A DNA stretch of 64,000 nucleotides from NCBI GenBank assembly GCA_028829895.1, contig CM054178.1:68663835-68727834 (forward strand), read 5' to 3'. The notes under the pieces are model-generated. The model saw only the letters and a list, made by a program, of their open reading frames with translations, was not told the origin of the DNA and ran no database searches. The translations under genes and the position numbers were made by a program. Below, one piece after another: positions 25,001 to 34,500 of the stretch. This DNA is from Sinotaia quadrata (lineage: Eukaryota > Mollusca > Gastropoda > Architaenioglossa > Viviparidae). The stretch's first letter is position 1; each line of letters opens with the position of its first letter.

Positions 25001-25603
25001 ATCATTCATAAAACAATCATAAAATAATTCTTAAAATTCCAGTCAGTAAAGAAGTTGTTAGCAAAATCATGTTGTTGCAAGCCATCCATTATTTCAATAT
25101 TCATAAAATCATTCTTAAAATTCCAGTCAGTTAATAACTTGTTAGCAAGAGCCTATTGTTACAAGTCAACTATTATTTCATTATTCATGAAAAAATTCAT
25201 TCTTAAAATCTCACCCAGTAAAGAACTTGTATCAATACGTTATACTTAAATAACCAGTCATATTTCTTCACATACCCCAGTGTTTCAGTTATACAATATT
25301 TCTCACTCACTGGCAGATTTCTGTTTTTTCACCCCCATCCGCTCCAATCCAGATCAGTAGGTGTAGTATGACTAAAAGACTTTCCTTTCTTCTTCAGCGG
25401 CTCCTGCAGATCTTTTCACACAAAAGAGCGATCTGGTGAAACAGAAGGGAGCAAAGACTAACCATACGAGCAAAGCCAAGGCACAGAAGACATCATCCAA
25501 GGAAGACAACAAAGCGGAGGGTCAAAATGTCCAAGCCACGCCTAGACGGCCTAAGATGGACATCGGAGAAGAATTCGACTTACAGATTTTGACACCCCGA
25601 TAA
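7592..25603 (+). CDS. Gene 1: cadherin-repeat single-pass membrane protein, 13 coding exons
   Basis: Predicted 785-aa type I membrane protein, probably a cell-surface adhesion or recognition molecule. Exons: 7592-7648, 9303-9501, 9952-10122, 10473-10613, 12188-12316, 14319-14495, 15091-15278, 16288-16551, 17780-18055, 20006-20298, 20833-21054, 23949-23983, 25398-25603. The frame is open across all joins (2358 nt). Layout: signal peptide 1-19; EC1 about 20-135; EC2 136-240; EC3 241-343 with LDYEY (301-305) and DVNEP (334-338); EC4 344-442 with DYNDN (432-436); EC5 443-534; Thr/Ser/Gly linker; transmembrane helix about 582-604; basic 180-residue tail without a recognisable catenin-binding region. 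Cadherin repeats are calcium-binding beta-sandwich modules. The subfamily is not recognised and no symbol is assigned. It is the tandem paralog of gene 2. Transcript data are needed for exact ends. Confidence 0.85.
7847..7985. repeat. 27-bp minisatellite, about 5 copies
   Basis: The unit is about TTTATTTCTGTTTAACTGCT plus TGAAAGG. It lies in intron 1 of gene 1. The unit is nine codons long, which keeps a spurious frame open. Confidence 0.85.
8030..8630 (+). repeat. Dispersed repeat family, copy B (truncated)
   Basis: Starts ACACAACGCCACC and runs through the CACTTGG, GTAAACGTTTTCTCTC and TTTAGCGAGCCCCCATC blocks shared with the other copies. It ends near GATGGTAACTGCCATTAG, so the distal part of the 1.7-kb family is missing. 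It lies within intron 1 of gene 1. Confidence 0.8.
8761..9083. repeat. 36-bp minisatellite, 9 copies
   Basis: The unit is AACATTTCTGTGGAACTCCT plus TCAAAGTATGCACTTT, 36 bases. Because the period is 12 codons, both strands stay open (plus strand unit FNISVELLQSMH; minus strand MHTLKEFHRNVK). It lies within intron 1 of gene 1, so it is read as noncoding. Confidence 0.92.
9303..9501 (+). CDS. Gene 1 exon 2: EC1, first half
   Basis: Phase 0 in, phase 1 out (AAAG|GTGCGA). It encodes residues 20-85 with CSDTDGDLTR, which resembles a cadherin calcium-ligand loop, then a cysteine cluster PCGRCF...PCG. Gene 2 exon 2 carries the same pattern (CSDSDGNLTR, PCGSCF...PCN). Confidence 0.88.
9952..10122 (+). 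CDS. Gene 1 exon 3: EC1, second half
   Basis: Acceptor CCTTCAG, donor TATG|GTCAGT, phase 1-1. It encodes FCLEYFPTQG, TCTDDKDP and the domain end VRVIANKPPRF, where IANKPP takes the place of the usual DxNDxxP linker. Gene 2 exon 3 matches with YCLMYVPTLG and RLIANTPPVF. Confidence 0.88.
10473..10613 (+). CDS. Gene 1 exon 4: EC2, first half
   Basis: 141 nt, phase 1-1, donor TACA|GTGAGT. It encodes VIYQVQAVDDEGDAIFYTM, the A-x-D-x-x-G/D calcium loop of an EC repeat, then NFEIGY. It has exactly the same length as gene 2 exon 4. Confidence 0.9.
10735..11060. repeat. 77-bp minisatellite, about 4 copies
   Basis: The unit begins TGGAAAGATACAGAACTGTT and includes two AAAGACACA blocks. It lies in intron 4 of gene 1 and is noncoding. 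Confidence 0.9.
11100..11382. repeat. 26-bp minisatellite, about 10-11 copies
   Basis: The unit is TTAATGATATCAAATATTAG plus CAGTAG, nearly perfect. It lies in intron 4 of gene 1, directly after the 77-bp array. Confidence 0.93.
12188..12316 (+). CDS. Gene 1 exon 5: EC2, second half
   Basis: 129 nt, acceptor ATTCGACAG, donor TTAA|GTAAGC, phase 1-1. It encodes GTIRAAVDMRIHCENFIAFY and then VVGPKVIYVDFL. The matching gene 2 exon has the same length and a related sequence (LRFQCDPEVNFYVKAND, VGPVVIDVTFN), which is the main evidence that this short stretch is an exon. Confidence 0.87.
   Translation, partial: HPEPSVQQWTCAFIAKISLLSTSASLTCKTQSWVQRSFMWIF
12334..12483. repeat. 50-bp tandem repeat, 3 copies
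   Basis: The unit contains CAGTTATCGTTATTAGATAG and TTAGATTACGTAA. It starts 17 bases after the exon 5 donor of gene 1 and is noncoding. Confidence 0.85.
12484..12668. repeat. 44-50-bp tandem repeat, about 4 copies
   Basis: Purine-rich unit with CAGAGTCAGAAGAGAGG and ACAAACTAAAAGATACAAAA. It directly follows the 50-bp array in intron 5 of gene 1. The open frame across it (QKLQNGQSQKRG-like) is repeat-driven. Confidence 0.85.
12836..13405. repeat. 45-bp minisatellite, about 12 copies
   Basis: The unit is GATGAGAATGATTTTAATGA, CGACAACTATTATAACTGTG, ATTGT. The 45-base period keeps two plus-strand frames open (DENDFNDDNYYNCDC and MRMILMTTTIITVIV). It sits inside intron 5 of gene 1 between exons that join in phase across it, so it is not part of the protein. 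Confidence 0.95.
13556..13972. repeat. 36-bp degenerate minisatellite, about 11 copies
   Basis: The unit is TGTATGGTTATCACTGTATA plus TGTGGAAGTGTGACTT, with drift between copies. It lies in intron 5 of gene 1. The long open frame over it (Tyr/His/Cys-rich) has a repeat origin. Confidence 0.88.
14000..14318. repeat. Degenerate 60-70-bp repeats ending at the exon 6 acceptor
   Basis: Units share ACAAATACAAACAAAATAAA and TACTTGTAAA. The last two units, each ending CATTTCATTTCACAG, are near-identical. The final one is the real acceptor of exon 6 and the earlier one (AG ending at 14258) is a decoy that would run into a stop. Confidence 0.8.
14319..14495 (+). CDS. Gene 1 exon 6: EC3, first half
   Basis: 177 nt, phase 1-1, donor TCTG|GTGGGT. 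It encodes YNNAPLFRSTFKTVSVAEDK, then ATLDVIDNDIYPNLTLSM and KGLDLYKLSG. Gene 2 exon 6 has the same length and ends GLDLYELVG. There is an N-glycosylation site at NLT. Confidence 0.9.
14753..14820. repeat. (TG)n tract in gene 1 intron 6
   Basis: Starts about 258 bases after the exon 6 donor. Gene 2 intron 6 also has a TG tract, 44 bases after its donor. Confidence 0.9.
15091..15278 (+). CDS. Gene 1 exon 7: EC3, second half
   Basis: 188 nt, phase 1 in and 0 out, donor TTT|GTAAAT. It encodes KALDYEYKDLREVKVSLKAF, then FDGFCFS and ITITDVNEPLVLRP, the classic LDYE and DxNEP signatures of a cadherin repeat. The acceptor CCTTGCAG is preceded by a 43-base duplicate of itself (AG at 15047); use of that decoy would shift frame and stop. 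Confidence 0.93.
15309..15620. repeat. (TG)n-rich tract in gene 1 intron 7
   Basis: Alternating TG/CG runs begin 31 bases after the exon 7 donor and continue as degenerate TGTATGTG-type sequence. A second pure run lies at 15736-15758. The same position in gene 2 intron 7 also has a TG tract. Confidence 0.9.
16288..16551 (+). CDS. Gene 1 exon 8: EC4
   Basis: 264 nt, phase 0-0, a whole EC repeat in one exon. It contains VDPDENEVFTF, DIDVDIDPKD and the C-terminal linker VTLQDYNDNIPAFK, a canonical DxNDN calcium linker. Acceptor CCTGTCTAG, donor GCG|GTAAGG. It has the same length as gene 2 exon 8, which opens with VDPDENEVHKW. Confidence 0.95.
16994..17152. repeat. 39-bp tandem repeat, about 4 copies
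   Basis: The unit is TTACTTTATGGCACGATAAG plus TTGTCTTTTCATTATTAAA, nearly perfect. It lies in intron 8 of gene 1. Confidence 0.92.
17261..17336. repeat. TG/TTTG microsatellite in gene 1 intron 8
   Basis: Mixed TG and TTTG repeats in intron 8, noncoding. Confidence 0.88.
17780..18055 (+). CDS. Gene 1 exon 9: EC5, membrane-proximal
   Basis: 276 nt, phase 0-0. It encodes NVDNCTSLGNVVGTVLASDG, then VLVFNGSGTHFY and QYPGPLEGTPVVVTLTCK. This atypical EC repeat has Cys near both ends and lacks a DxNDN linker, as expected for a last repeat. In gene 2 the same 276 nt are split by an intron. The donor is AAG|GTAGAT. An alternative acceptor six bases downstream (ACGCAG) would drop two residues. Confidence 0.9.
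18040..18470. repeat. About 41-44-bp minisatellite carrying copies of the exon 9 donor, about 10 copies
   Basis: The unit is CTTGTAAGGTAGATAAGCAG plus TTCGTGGTATTAATGACC. The first unit overlaps the end of exon 9, so its GTAAGGTAGATA block is the real 5' splice junction and each later unit repeats it within intron 9. Confidence 0.9.
19008..19065. repeat. (TG)n microsatellite in gene 1 intron 9
   Basis: A nearly pure TG run of about 50-60 bases, intronic. Intron 9 otherwise holds T-rich and degenerate sequence with no recognised feature. Confidence 0.93.
20006..20298 (+). CDS. Gene 1 exon 10: linker, transmembrane helix, juxtamembrane
   Basis: 293 nt, phase 0 in and 2 out (ACGGG|GTGAGC). It encodes LCPTPPQTTT, a Thr/Ser/Gly-rich linker with an NTT glycosylation site, then the hydrophobic helix from about VAWLSVAGVAF to LLPFLVW (residues 582-604), followed by RHACGSGKSPCGKG. 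Cys608 and Cys615 near the inner face are possible palmitoylation sites (inference). Confidence 0.9.
20833..21054 (+). CDS. Gene 1 exon 11: cytoplasmic Q/N/K-rich segment
   Basis: 222 nt, phase 2-2, acceptor CCATATTTCAG, donor TTCC|GTACGT. It encodes a polar basic tail with SLKQQQPRQNNQPSKQPQKS and a doubled QPRSEI motif. The open frame continues upstream to 20705, but no good acceptor in the correct phase exists there; weaker AGs at 20742 and 20804 would also keep frame. The 3' boundary matches gene 2 exon 12 in phase. Confidence 0.72.
21295..21610. repeat. About 47-50-bp degenerate tandem repeat, 6-7 copies
   Basis: Units share GTTGAATTGTCTGGAGAGGG and TTTCTCCACTGATGACTG. The array lies in intron 11 of gene 1. 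Confidence 0.85.
21675..22060 (+). repeat. Dispersed repeat family, copy C (proximal part)
   Basis: It shares the TAATTACAAGTGATGAGAAT, CACTTGGCGTATATGCGGG, TTTAGCGAGCCTCCATC and AAGAAGGTCAATAAATTTA blocks with the other copies. It stops at about GGAGCATTGACATTTACATC and is followed directly by a retrotransposon relic on the other strand. Confidence 0.75.
22060..22640 (-). pseudogene. Decayed Ty3/gypsy-type retrotransposon gag and RT fragments
   Basis: On the minus strand, 22060-22215 reads as the catalytic-core end of a reverse transcriptase, with an acidic VDDD-type motif followed by the HL...LL..LE..G....PSK pattern seen in Ty3/gypsy RT, and one internal stop. Upstream in that direction, 22300-22640 resembles a Gag-like segment (DAFLMRY and charged, helix-rich sequence), in another frame. 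Stops, frameshifts and missing central domains show it is dead. It lies in intron 11 of gene 1. Assignment rests on pattern memory, not a search. Confidence 0.55.
23949..23983 (+). CDS. Gene 1 exon 12: 35-nt micro-exon of the tail
   Basis: Acceptor TTTTTTCAG, donor CAAT|GTAAGT, phase 2 in and 1 out. It encodes PPHLPYPEYFVQ. The counterpart in gene 2 is exon 13 (44 nt, PPDKEPELFGFWKE) with the same phases, and both read P-E-(Y/L)-F. The splice sites are strong. Because it is so short, transcript data should confirm it. Confidence 0.72.
24440..25230. repeat. Short tandem duplications in gene 1 intron 12
   Basis: Two imperfect copies of a TCCATTAGTGCAGTCATTC-containing unit lie at about 24470-24580. 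Two imperfect copies of a TTCTTAAAATTCCAGTCAGT-containing unit of about 90 bases lie at about 25030-25225. The rest of the intron is AT-rich with no recognised feature. Confidence 0.65.
25398..25603 (+). CDS. Gene 1 exon 13: C-terminal tail and stop
   Basis: 206 nt with stop TAA at 25601-25603; acceptor CTTCTTCAG, phase 1. It encodes a Lys-rich tail (DLFTQKSDLVKQKG) ending FDLQILTPR. There is no CAAX box, unlike gene 2, and no obvious PDZ-binding end. Confidence 0.85.
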
Positions 25604-26148
25604 GAACTTTTGAGCAGAAATACCCAGAAACTCACTTTCTCAAGAAAAGGATTATTCCTAGCAGTTTCTGTGTGAGCCGAGTCGGCAGTAAAGTTTATCA
25701 ATTTAGTGAAAGAATAAGTCAATTGTTGCCATCTTTGGACACATTAGTACATTTATATCCTTGGCATTCACTTTGTCCTGTACTCTTAATGATGCATTAC
25801 AAATTTCTTGTACTGTATCATTAATAAGACTTGATGGAAGAATGCGATTTAATGAATATCTGACTTTGAGGACTATCTGACTTTCATGAAGTAACGGTCA
25901 ACATTCAATGACACATGCATTTGATGTCTGTCAGATGCCACACACATTGATGTCCGTCAGAGAAAATGGAAACACTGCATAGAATATCTTCTTGTCATGA
26001 TAGCAATGCTTACGGTAGCAAAGTAACATACAACAAAGCATTTTACTCTTTTGCTATATTGAAAAGCTATCATTTCATTTTCTGTTTCAAATGTTATCAA
26101 GTTTAGTCAAAACACGTTCATTCTCTATTACTGATTGTTTACAAAAAT

Positions 26149-26154
26149 AATAAA
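26149..26154 (+). terminator. Candidate poly(A) signal of gene 1
   Basis: AATAAA lies 546 bases after the stop codon, followed by a T-rich stretch. It is the first clear hexamer after the stop. Another AATAAA lies at about 26693. Confidence 0.5.
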
Positions 26155-26309
26155 AGCTTTTGCTTAGAGCCGCCATTATTTATTATTTTAATTTATTCAT
26201 GTCTCGAAAAAATATTTTATATTTTAAGAAATGGTGAAAGAAAAAGTTTTATATTGTTTTAAGGGTTTTTCATTTAGACGAAGTCATCGTGTAGAGTTGT
26301 TCTAAAAAC

Positions 26310-26525
26310 GCTCTATATTGTTATCAATTATTATTGCTCAACTGTTGTCAAAAATATTGCCTATTGTTACGAATAGTTACTGTTCGAATGTTGTCACTAA
26401 CATTATCTATTGTTACGAAACATTATTGCTCAACTGTTGTCAAAAATATTGCCCATTGTTACGAATAGTTACTGTTCGAATGTTGTCAATAACATTATTT
26501 ATTGTCAGAATGATTACTGTGCATT
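26310..26525. repeat. About 45-bp tandem repeat downstream of gene 1
   Basis: Units share TATTGTTACGAATAGTTACT and CAACTGTTGTCAAAAATATT, about 4-5 copies. They lie beyond the first poly(A) signal of gene 1. Confidence 0.8.
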
Positions 26526-28519
26526 TGTAGTTTAAGGTGTCGTGTTTTGTTTCGGATAAATAACATAAGCGCCCTATATTATTTATATTTTTCATTTTAT
26601 TTTTTCATTTCACCTATAAAGCATTTTATAGTGTTTCGAATGGTTCTCGGTGAGTCAAAAGGTCAACTTTATGAATTGCAAAAATAGAATAACAATAAAT
26701 AGTTTTGTAGCTTTAATTCTCCCTATTAAATAAGAAAAGAGTTAAATACGTCACTTTCATCTGACGTAAGTATTCTTAGTGAGAAAAGAGAACGTGGGAG
26801 ATAACTTCCAATTCACACTGGGACAAAAAGAGGTGATGACGTATGGATACAAGACGCACACTACACTGGTCTAGTTCAGTCTCACACTGTCACTTTTGTG
26901 TTGATCCAGTGTCAGTCACTGTAAATAAGAACTGTCAATCATTGTATGAATATGAAAGCTTAACATTCTCTCTCTCTCTCTCTTTTCCCCCCTTCTTTCT
27001 GTTTATATATGTAGCCCCTGTTAGTTTTTGGTATTTCTGTGTGTTTGTGTGTGTATCATCGTGTGTGTTTGTGTGTGTGTATCATCGTGTGTGTTTGTGT
27101 ACAGCTGCATCTGCACGCTTATTGTTTTGTTTTACAAGTAGGATCAGGCTGTCTGCTGCAAATTGGGTCATGGTCGCTCTCTGTTTTAAATCGCGCGGTA
27201 ATTTGGCGCATAAATGTGTTAATGCTAATTTATAGAGCTGTGTTAGAGTGCATGCTTTTATTCTTGTATATATTGTTTTAGGTAGTTAGTAACTGAAGTT
27301 GACATTTATATATTAATGTAACCACAACAAAGCGTGTTGTCAAATCTGTTGACTGCCGTCCATCATCGTTCGTCAGCATTGTCCTTATGTTTATGACCCG
27401 GGTACTACCACTCTGGGTCCCCATCTACTTCATATATATATATACATAAATTGCTTAGAAACATAAACCTCTTTGCTTAACCAACCTACTACTACTATTA
27501 CTATTACTACTACTACTATACTATTACTACGACAATGATGATTACTTCTACTATTACCATAATGATAACGACTACAACGACGACTGCTAGGACTACTACT
27601 ATGACTACTACTTCGACAACCACAACGATTACTAATACTACGATGATGATAATGATAACGACTGCGACCACGACGACGACTACTACTATTAAGATGATGA
27701 TATCGACGGCGACAACACTTCTACGAAGGCGACTGATGATAATGATGACGACTTCAAGTGGCGAAAAGCAATGATGATGATTGAATGGAGGACGAGTACC
27801 CTGATTGCAATCAGTTAGCGTCATTTGGAAGTAGACAGCGGATCTTCGTTTGTGTTTTTCGTACAGGAGTGGATGTTGATATCTGAGACTGCTACAATGC
27901 ATGCCACAATATAATTGTAAAATATTTTATTTTCGCCTTTATTTTCATGAAGCGTATTGTAGCCTTCCATATTATGAGGACGCTGATGTAATCAAACGCT
28001 AGAAAATCAATTTTATTCTTAATGGAAGCGATTGCCTTCTGGCTTTCATAATATAATAAATTGCCTTATTAGTTTGTTGTCACTTCTGATATTTGTAGCT
28101 TGTAATAATATCATTTAAAAATAAACGATATTAAAGAATTTAATGTGTGATGTTTATCTCCCTTGTTACTGTATGACTGATGTCTAGTTTATTAATTCTG
28201 CTTTCTTTATCGTGTTAACACTTTATCGTGATAATGTTGTCATAGTTGTTCTTGTGATTATTTTACTTAATTATGCAATTGTCTTTGCCAAAACGCCTGC
28301 TGTTGAACACACGCACACATACACACACAAATACACATTTGATCGCCTTTAAATATTCTCTTCAATACAGTACGCACTAGTGTCACCAGAGAGTAATGCT
28401 GCTTGAGAAATGTATATGTTTTTTAACCTGAAAATAGAAAACTACTGTGTTAGACAAAGCACAAAAGAAAATCTTGTGTACGTGCATGCGTGTGTGTTTG
28501 TTTGTGTGTGTTGTGTGTG

Positions 28520-28570
<51 letters not shown>

Positions 28571-28648
28571 TTGGAAACAGTTTGACATTCTTGTGCACTG
28601 GATACCAATTCCGTCTTTATGTTCTACGGCACTAACCTGTACGGGGCC

Positions 28649-29060
28649 GGGTATGACTCATTCAAAGGCTGCACCCTATGATATCATGGTACCTACCTGT
28701 CCTCAAGACAGGTGGAAGGAAAATAAAGCAGTTCGGGTAAACACTTTTCTTTTTCTTCCCCCCCCCCCCACTCTACTCAGCAAAGGCGACATGCGTCCAG
28801 TTTAGTAAGCGACATGTTGCGAAGTGAAAGTTCTAATTTTGTGTAAAGCGACATGTTGCGAAGTAAAAGTTCTAATTTTGTGTATGACTCATTCAAAGGC
28901 TGCACCCTATGATATCATGGTACCAACCTGTCCACAAAGATAGTTGGAAGACAGAAAAGAAGCAGTTCGGGTAAACACTTTTCCTTTCTCTTCCCCCCCC
29001 CCCCACGCAACAAAGGCGACTGGCTTCCATTTTAGTAAGCGACGACGTGTTCCGAAATAA
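28649..29060. repeat. About 230-bp tandem duplication
   Basis: Two copies share GTATGACTCATTCAAAGGCT, ATGATATCATGGTACC, TCGGGTAAACACTTTTC and a run of C residues. Between them a 39-base AAAGCGACATGTTGCGAAGT unit is also doubled. Confidence 0.85.
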
Positions 29061-29929
29061 ATATTCTAATGTTGTCGCAGAAGCAGCAAAGAATTTGTTG
29101 GATATTTGGACATAATTTCCACACGCGACTGCACTAACAATAGGTCTGTTGTGCCCCGCAGGAAATATTCAAAGCAAGTATTGCTCTTTCTTCAGATCAC
29201 AACACAACGCTTGCGTCAGAGAAGCTCTGTACTTCGATGACCTCGTTTTCATTCTATATCCATTCATACAAGTGTGTTGGACGTATTTAACCTCCATGGC
29301 TTCAGGGTGTGTATACGTAAATTGCAAAATGCTGGCTACGCGTCAAACGTTGGACTCGGCGACTTCTGGACAATTTATTTACAGTTATGAAATTCACATT
29401 TAAAAAGAAAAGTTTCGAAAAAATTGACAACCTGTGCGTATTTATTTACGGAATGTGTCCGTTTACGTTACAAAGAAACGAAAACATAACACTGCTCTGC
29501 AAATTGACAACATATTTATCTTTCCTTTTGGAAGGGAACACAGATCCTGCAACGATTTGAAATATAATAAATGTATACTTATAAATTAATAAAAGAAATA
29601 ATCGTTTGTTTTACAATTTGATTTTCTCTACAGAAACACTCGCAAACTCTCGTCCTATTGCCATTGTCCGCAGAAAGGGACGTTAGTGGAATAACAGGAA
29701 CTAAATATGTCTTACTCTTAACAAAGTGGACGAGTTCACTGGTTGGTGACACGCATGATTAAACACGATCATCGGCGTTGGTTTGTTTGGTTTTGGTCTT
29801 TTTGGCCTTTCCCAACTTTCGCTGATTTCGTCAACAGGTGCAAAAGAGAGGAGGGGGAATTTGTGGTAGGTGTGGCGGAGTAAATTTGCCTGTCATTATT
29901 TCTAAACTTAATTGTTATATAATTTGTTA

Positions 29930-31530
29930 AATGTCAACGTGACATGACTTCGGGTACTGTGCATGATGATATTTTTGTTAAGTACCAGAGTTTAAATAAC
30001 AACACAGGTAAGAAGTATGTTAGAACTTGCTGATGCAATCCAAACCAGTTCCAATCAGATTAGTAGTCTTTCTGACTAATAGTCTCATACTGTTCATAAC
30101 AATTTCATCCAATGGGGATACACTGAAAGTTACCTTGTTGAAGAAAGTTCTACATTCTAATCAATTTGATTTTGACGTAATTAAAGTCCAACTTATAAAG
30201 GTGGTCGTTAGCTTATGGTAATTAAACTTGACTGATAAAGAAAGAATGGACTTTGAGATATTTTGTACGTTTACTATTGATCTATAATTTCAATTGGAGA
30301 ATGCTTTGTGTAATTGAACCATTATTTCTATGTTCACTAATTTGATTATGTTGTACATTAAACTGGTGAATTTGTATCAAAGAAATATGTCTTATGTTGC
30401 ATGTGTATCAGGCTAATGAATATTGTTGCAGGATTTGTAAGTTCAGAATGTGTGTAAGAGAGAAAGGAGTTTAGAGATGAAATATGCCGGAAACTTAGCA
30501 CTGACCTTGATTTGACTTTTGATGCTTTTGATGTTTTGTAACTTTGTATCCACTTCAGACTGCAGTGACTACTGTACTCTACAGATCAAGTTAGTTTGTA
30601 TCCAACAATGACTTAGAAATTATCAGTAAACATATTCCTTTAAGTTGATTCTTGTGAATTCTGTTTGAGAGCCAATATGACGGAAATTGAGGCTAGAGTT
30701 TGGTCTCGAGAATTCATGAAGATTTTTGAACAATCCTCGTGGTGTGTTTGGGTAGCGTACCCGAAAATTCTGAAACATTCCTCTTGATGTGCTTTGATAT
30801 TGTATACGAAGTTCTGAATGATTCTCTATGGTGTCCTTTGTGAGTGCATCTAAGATTCTGGAACAGTTGTGTAATATGCATAGAAGGGGTACGTTGGACC
30901 ATCATCTATAAGAAAGAAAGTGACTTGATACAAACCATGTAAATGTGAAAACATGCCATCATTGAAATGGATATGTATATTGATTATAATTATCTCTAAA
31001 TCTCCGCTCTTATTTCTATGAGGAAACCATATCTATGAAATTGATTATATATATATATATGGTAATTTGACTGCTGATGTCTATGCTAGGATAAACTGAA
31101 TGAGTGTGTGTCTAACATTAATTAAACATTGTTGTGAAGTGATGTAAACGTCAACACTCTTTTGATTATATTCATATGTTGTATATTTGATTGTTGATTT
31201 AATAAATTTATTGTTAAATTTATTAACCTTCTTGCACATATTTTAAAACCTTATGTTAAAGCAATAGTGGATAGACGTGGCTTTGTTAAATATAAATAAA
31301 AGACGGATTTTTATTACTCCTTTAATAAGAAGTTTCCACCTGCAGAAACATTATGTGAGAGTAAAACGTCCATCTTTTTATTGTGCAAAGAGTAACATTT
31401 TACGACACTCTTATAATTCGCCAAGTGAGAGACATGCTGGTCTTGTGGGAAAATTATTAATAACTATAAATTAAGATTCTCGATCATTTGTATTTATTCA
31501 TAATAAATAATAACCATAACGAGTGAAAGG
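29930..31530 (-). mobile_element. Dispersed repeat family, copy D (near full length, reverse)
   Basis: Reverse complement of copy E (41975-43700) along its length, including the CCAAACCAGTTC...GTCTTTCTGACTAATAG, TCTATGTTCACTAATTTG and GATTCTGGAACAGTTGTG blocks and the TTCGCCAAGTGAGAGA end. An internal section at about 30715-30870 consists of degenerate tandem units of about 45-55 bases (TTCTGAA/TTCTGGA cores). No transposase was found. This is most likely a non-autonomous element of about 1.6 kb. Confidence 0.75.
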
Positions 31531-34500
31531 TGTCCAGAGGTGTCTCAGTATATAAAGAGAAAGAGTGGTGGTGGTTATGCTTACCTCGTTCCACCTCTAC
31601 CCCAACCCCCCAACCCCGGTCTGCAAGAACTTTTTGTAATTTGACGTCAGATTAGCTTGCAGAGACTGAGCTCACCCTTGCTGTATTCTGGGAGACCGAC
31701 CACCCCAATTGGATCGTATTAAATCGAAGTACACCACCACACCCAATTGTCTATCTCATTCATGGGTCAGTGTGTGATGGTTATGGCAGTGCCTCCCTTT
31801 CCAAGGCTGGCGTGGAGGTCTTTGACTTGGGACGTTCTCAGCCCTCGATAGCTGAAGAGAAAATTAACTCTCCTTACTATATTCTGGGGAACCAACCACA
31901 CCACCATGTGGACAGCTCAATATCGAGGCCACTCCCCTAAATTTCCCCCCCTCCAAAAAAAAAGGGGTGGGTGGGTGCGGATGGTATGAGATAGAGCGGC
32001 TTTGTGTGAACACAAACGTCCAGAGTCCTGCAATAATTTATCCGCGCACTGAGTTCAATAATATTTACAATGACAACACAAATCAATTTCCTTTCTTTCC
32101 TTCACTTATGCTTAATTATTTACAAAAAATAAAATAAAAGAAAGAGAAAAGCCATGAGTGCTTAAGCAAAAGATTCTAATTATTTTTTGCTTTCTTTGTG
32201 TTCCATCTTGAATTCAAACTGGGACAAGGAATTAATATTAAGCAATAATAACTTACGGTATTACCCCTGACGCATGCATTGGAAAACAAACAAGAAGTTC
32301 ACAATTAATAACTTCATCGTTTTTTTGGCTGTTTGACAGTATGAAATGGACGGAAGAGCGACTGGTTTCAGTTGTGTTTTTGTTGTGCTTGTGTAGCTCC
32401 CGAGTGCAAGTGCCGTCGTCAGAAATATGCGTGAAAGTGCGCCACTGCACCACTCAAGTGCTGAAGTGTGGGTGTGGGTGTTTGTTGATGAGTGTAATTT
32501 TATTTCGCCAAAAGACTTATAAAAAAAAACCATTTGTTTACCAAACCTGAGCGATTTTGTGCCTCTCTGAATCTGTTGGACCGGATTCGTGATCAAAATA
32601 CTTCAAGATTTCCTACAGCCATGGTGTGTCAGTTTTACCTGCAGTCATTGCCACTGCGAATATTGTTAATTTAAATAGCTCTCTACTTTCTTGTTAAAAA
32701 AATAGTTTACTTATTTTATCTTAAAGAGTACATTTGAGTGACAGTGACTGAATGCTTGTGTATGTGCGTGTGAATGTGTGCGTATGTATGTATTAGAATG
32801 TGACCATGTGTGTGTGCTTGTGTGTGTATGTGTGTGTGTGTGTGTGTGTCCCTTTATGTATATACTATAAGTGCATTTATATATTTATATGTGTTTATGT
32901 GCATATGTTTGTGTGCATGCGAATATGTATGTGTGCATGTGTGTGTGTATAACGTTTATGTGTATGTGTGTATGTATGTGTGTGCATCTGAAATTTCTTA
33001 ATTTAAAGTCTGAAAGCTTTAAAATGTACGGTATCTAAAAATTACTTTTAAAAAAGAAATAAAATATTACAATTAAGAAGCAGTAAATCAAATTTGTATT
33101 TTAAAAGTTTTTTTTTTTTATTCTTGGCATAATTATGTGTTATAAACATACTCCATTTACTACAATACCACTCACTGCTTTAATTTTATTTTGTTTAATG
33201 CATTCCTTTTACTGATACCATCTGTAGTACACATTTACTAACTCACAGATATACAAATACCCCTATACACACATACACACACAATCATGTACACGTACAA
33301 TACTGCAAAATACCTTTATACAGTTTAAAGCAGCAGATCATATAAAACATACATTAACAATATATTCATTTGCAGCAAGATGAACACGTTATATGTCATG
33401 AGACTGATCACGTATTTGTATACACATTTTTTACTCTATATAATCTTTTGATGGTTATATGAATAATTAATTTGTTATTCTTTACAAAGCATCTTGCTGG
33501 TTAAGGGTTCAATAAACGCACTCTCCTTACAAAACCTGTGGCTTGTTACAAAGGAAATAAATTCTTTCAAATTTCCAAAACCTCTGTTTAGTTTCGGTAA
33601 AGAAAATAAAGTTGTTACTCTTGTCCTAATATGTTGAATTTTATGTAGAATATAAAACTGTTTGTCGACCTGCACAACGCCTCGCTTTTACTCTTGGCAA
33701 CGCCTTCTGATGGTGGGAAGACAAGTCTGAAGTTGTTGTCGTGCGTCATGACTGCAGTCTGGATGCCGACTCCGTCTCTAGGCCCCGAGAGCGCACGCAT
33801 GCGCACACGCACAATTATCTCAATCTGTACTGACACTTCCAATACACAAGACGGCTTGCAGTTTGCAGCTTTGTAAATCTTCTTGCGCACACGTCTTTTC
33901 ACGACCAAATGAATAGATCTCGTTTTTAATGCTTTTCAAGAAATCCGCTAGTCCTTTACATCAATATCTCCATATGCCAATTTGCGACTAGTGAGATTTT
34001 TGAATGTGTGTGAATCCCACTTGTGTCAAGAGAAGTTTATGGATTTGTAGATTCTATAGGTTCTAAAACATTAAATATTACTACAAGAATGTGTGTACAT
34101 ACGTGCAGGCACAAACAGTGTTAGAATTGTATTTTAAAATAAGTTTTATCCATACATTGCTTCTTTGAGGTTTCTGTAGGTACAAAAGATGCTGGAATTA
34201 ATAAAATAGAAAAAAAACAGTTCTGATACGTGTCTATGTAATATTAATCCGAAGAAGTATTAGCAGTAATAATAGTGACGTCATCATCATTTGATTTATT
34301 ATTATCATTTCTCTTTCAATAACTTTCTTATTCAAGCGTGTGGCCTCTAATTGTCCAGAAAAATGTATATTTCATTTTAAATTTGATTTGTAGTAATAGA
34401 TTTAGTGCTAGTTTCTCTCTCTTTCTATCTTGGTTTTCTCTTCTCTCTCTCTCTCTCTCTCTCTTGTTCTTTCTGTCCTTTCTCTCTCTCTTTTTCTCTT

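Noticed and set aside
29149..29403. 84-codon open frame in the intergenic region
   Set aside because: No domain, paralog, or splice-site support; length is within chance for a 64-kb window.
33475..33908. Two overlapping minus-strand open frames of 66 and 97 codons in a GC-richer patch
   Set aside because: No recognised domain, no splice context, and the two are in different frames. It could be a fragment of an unknown repeat.
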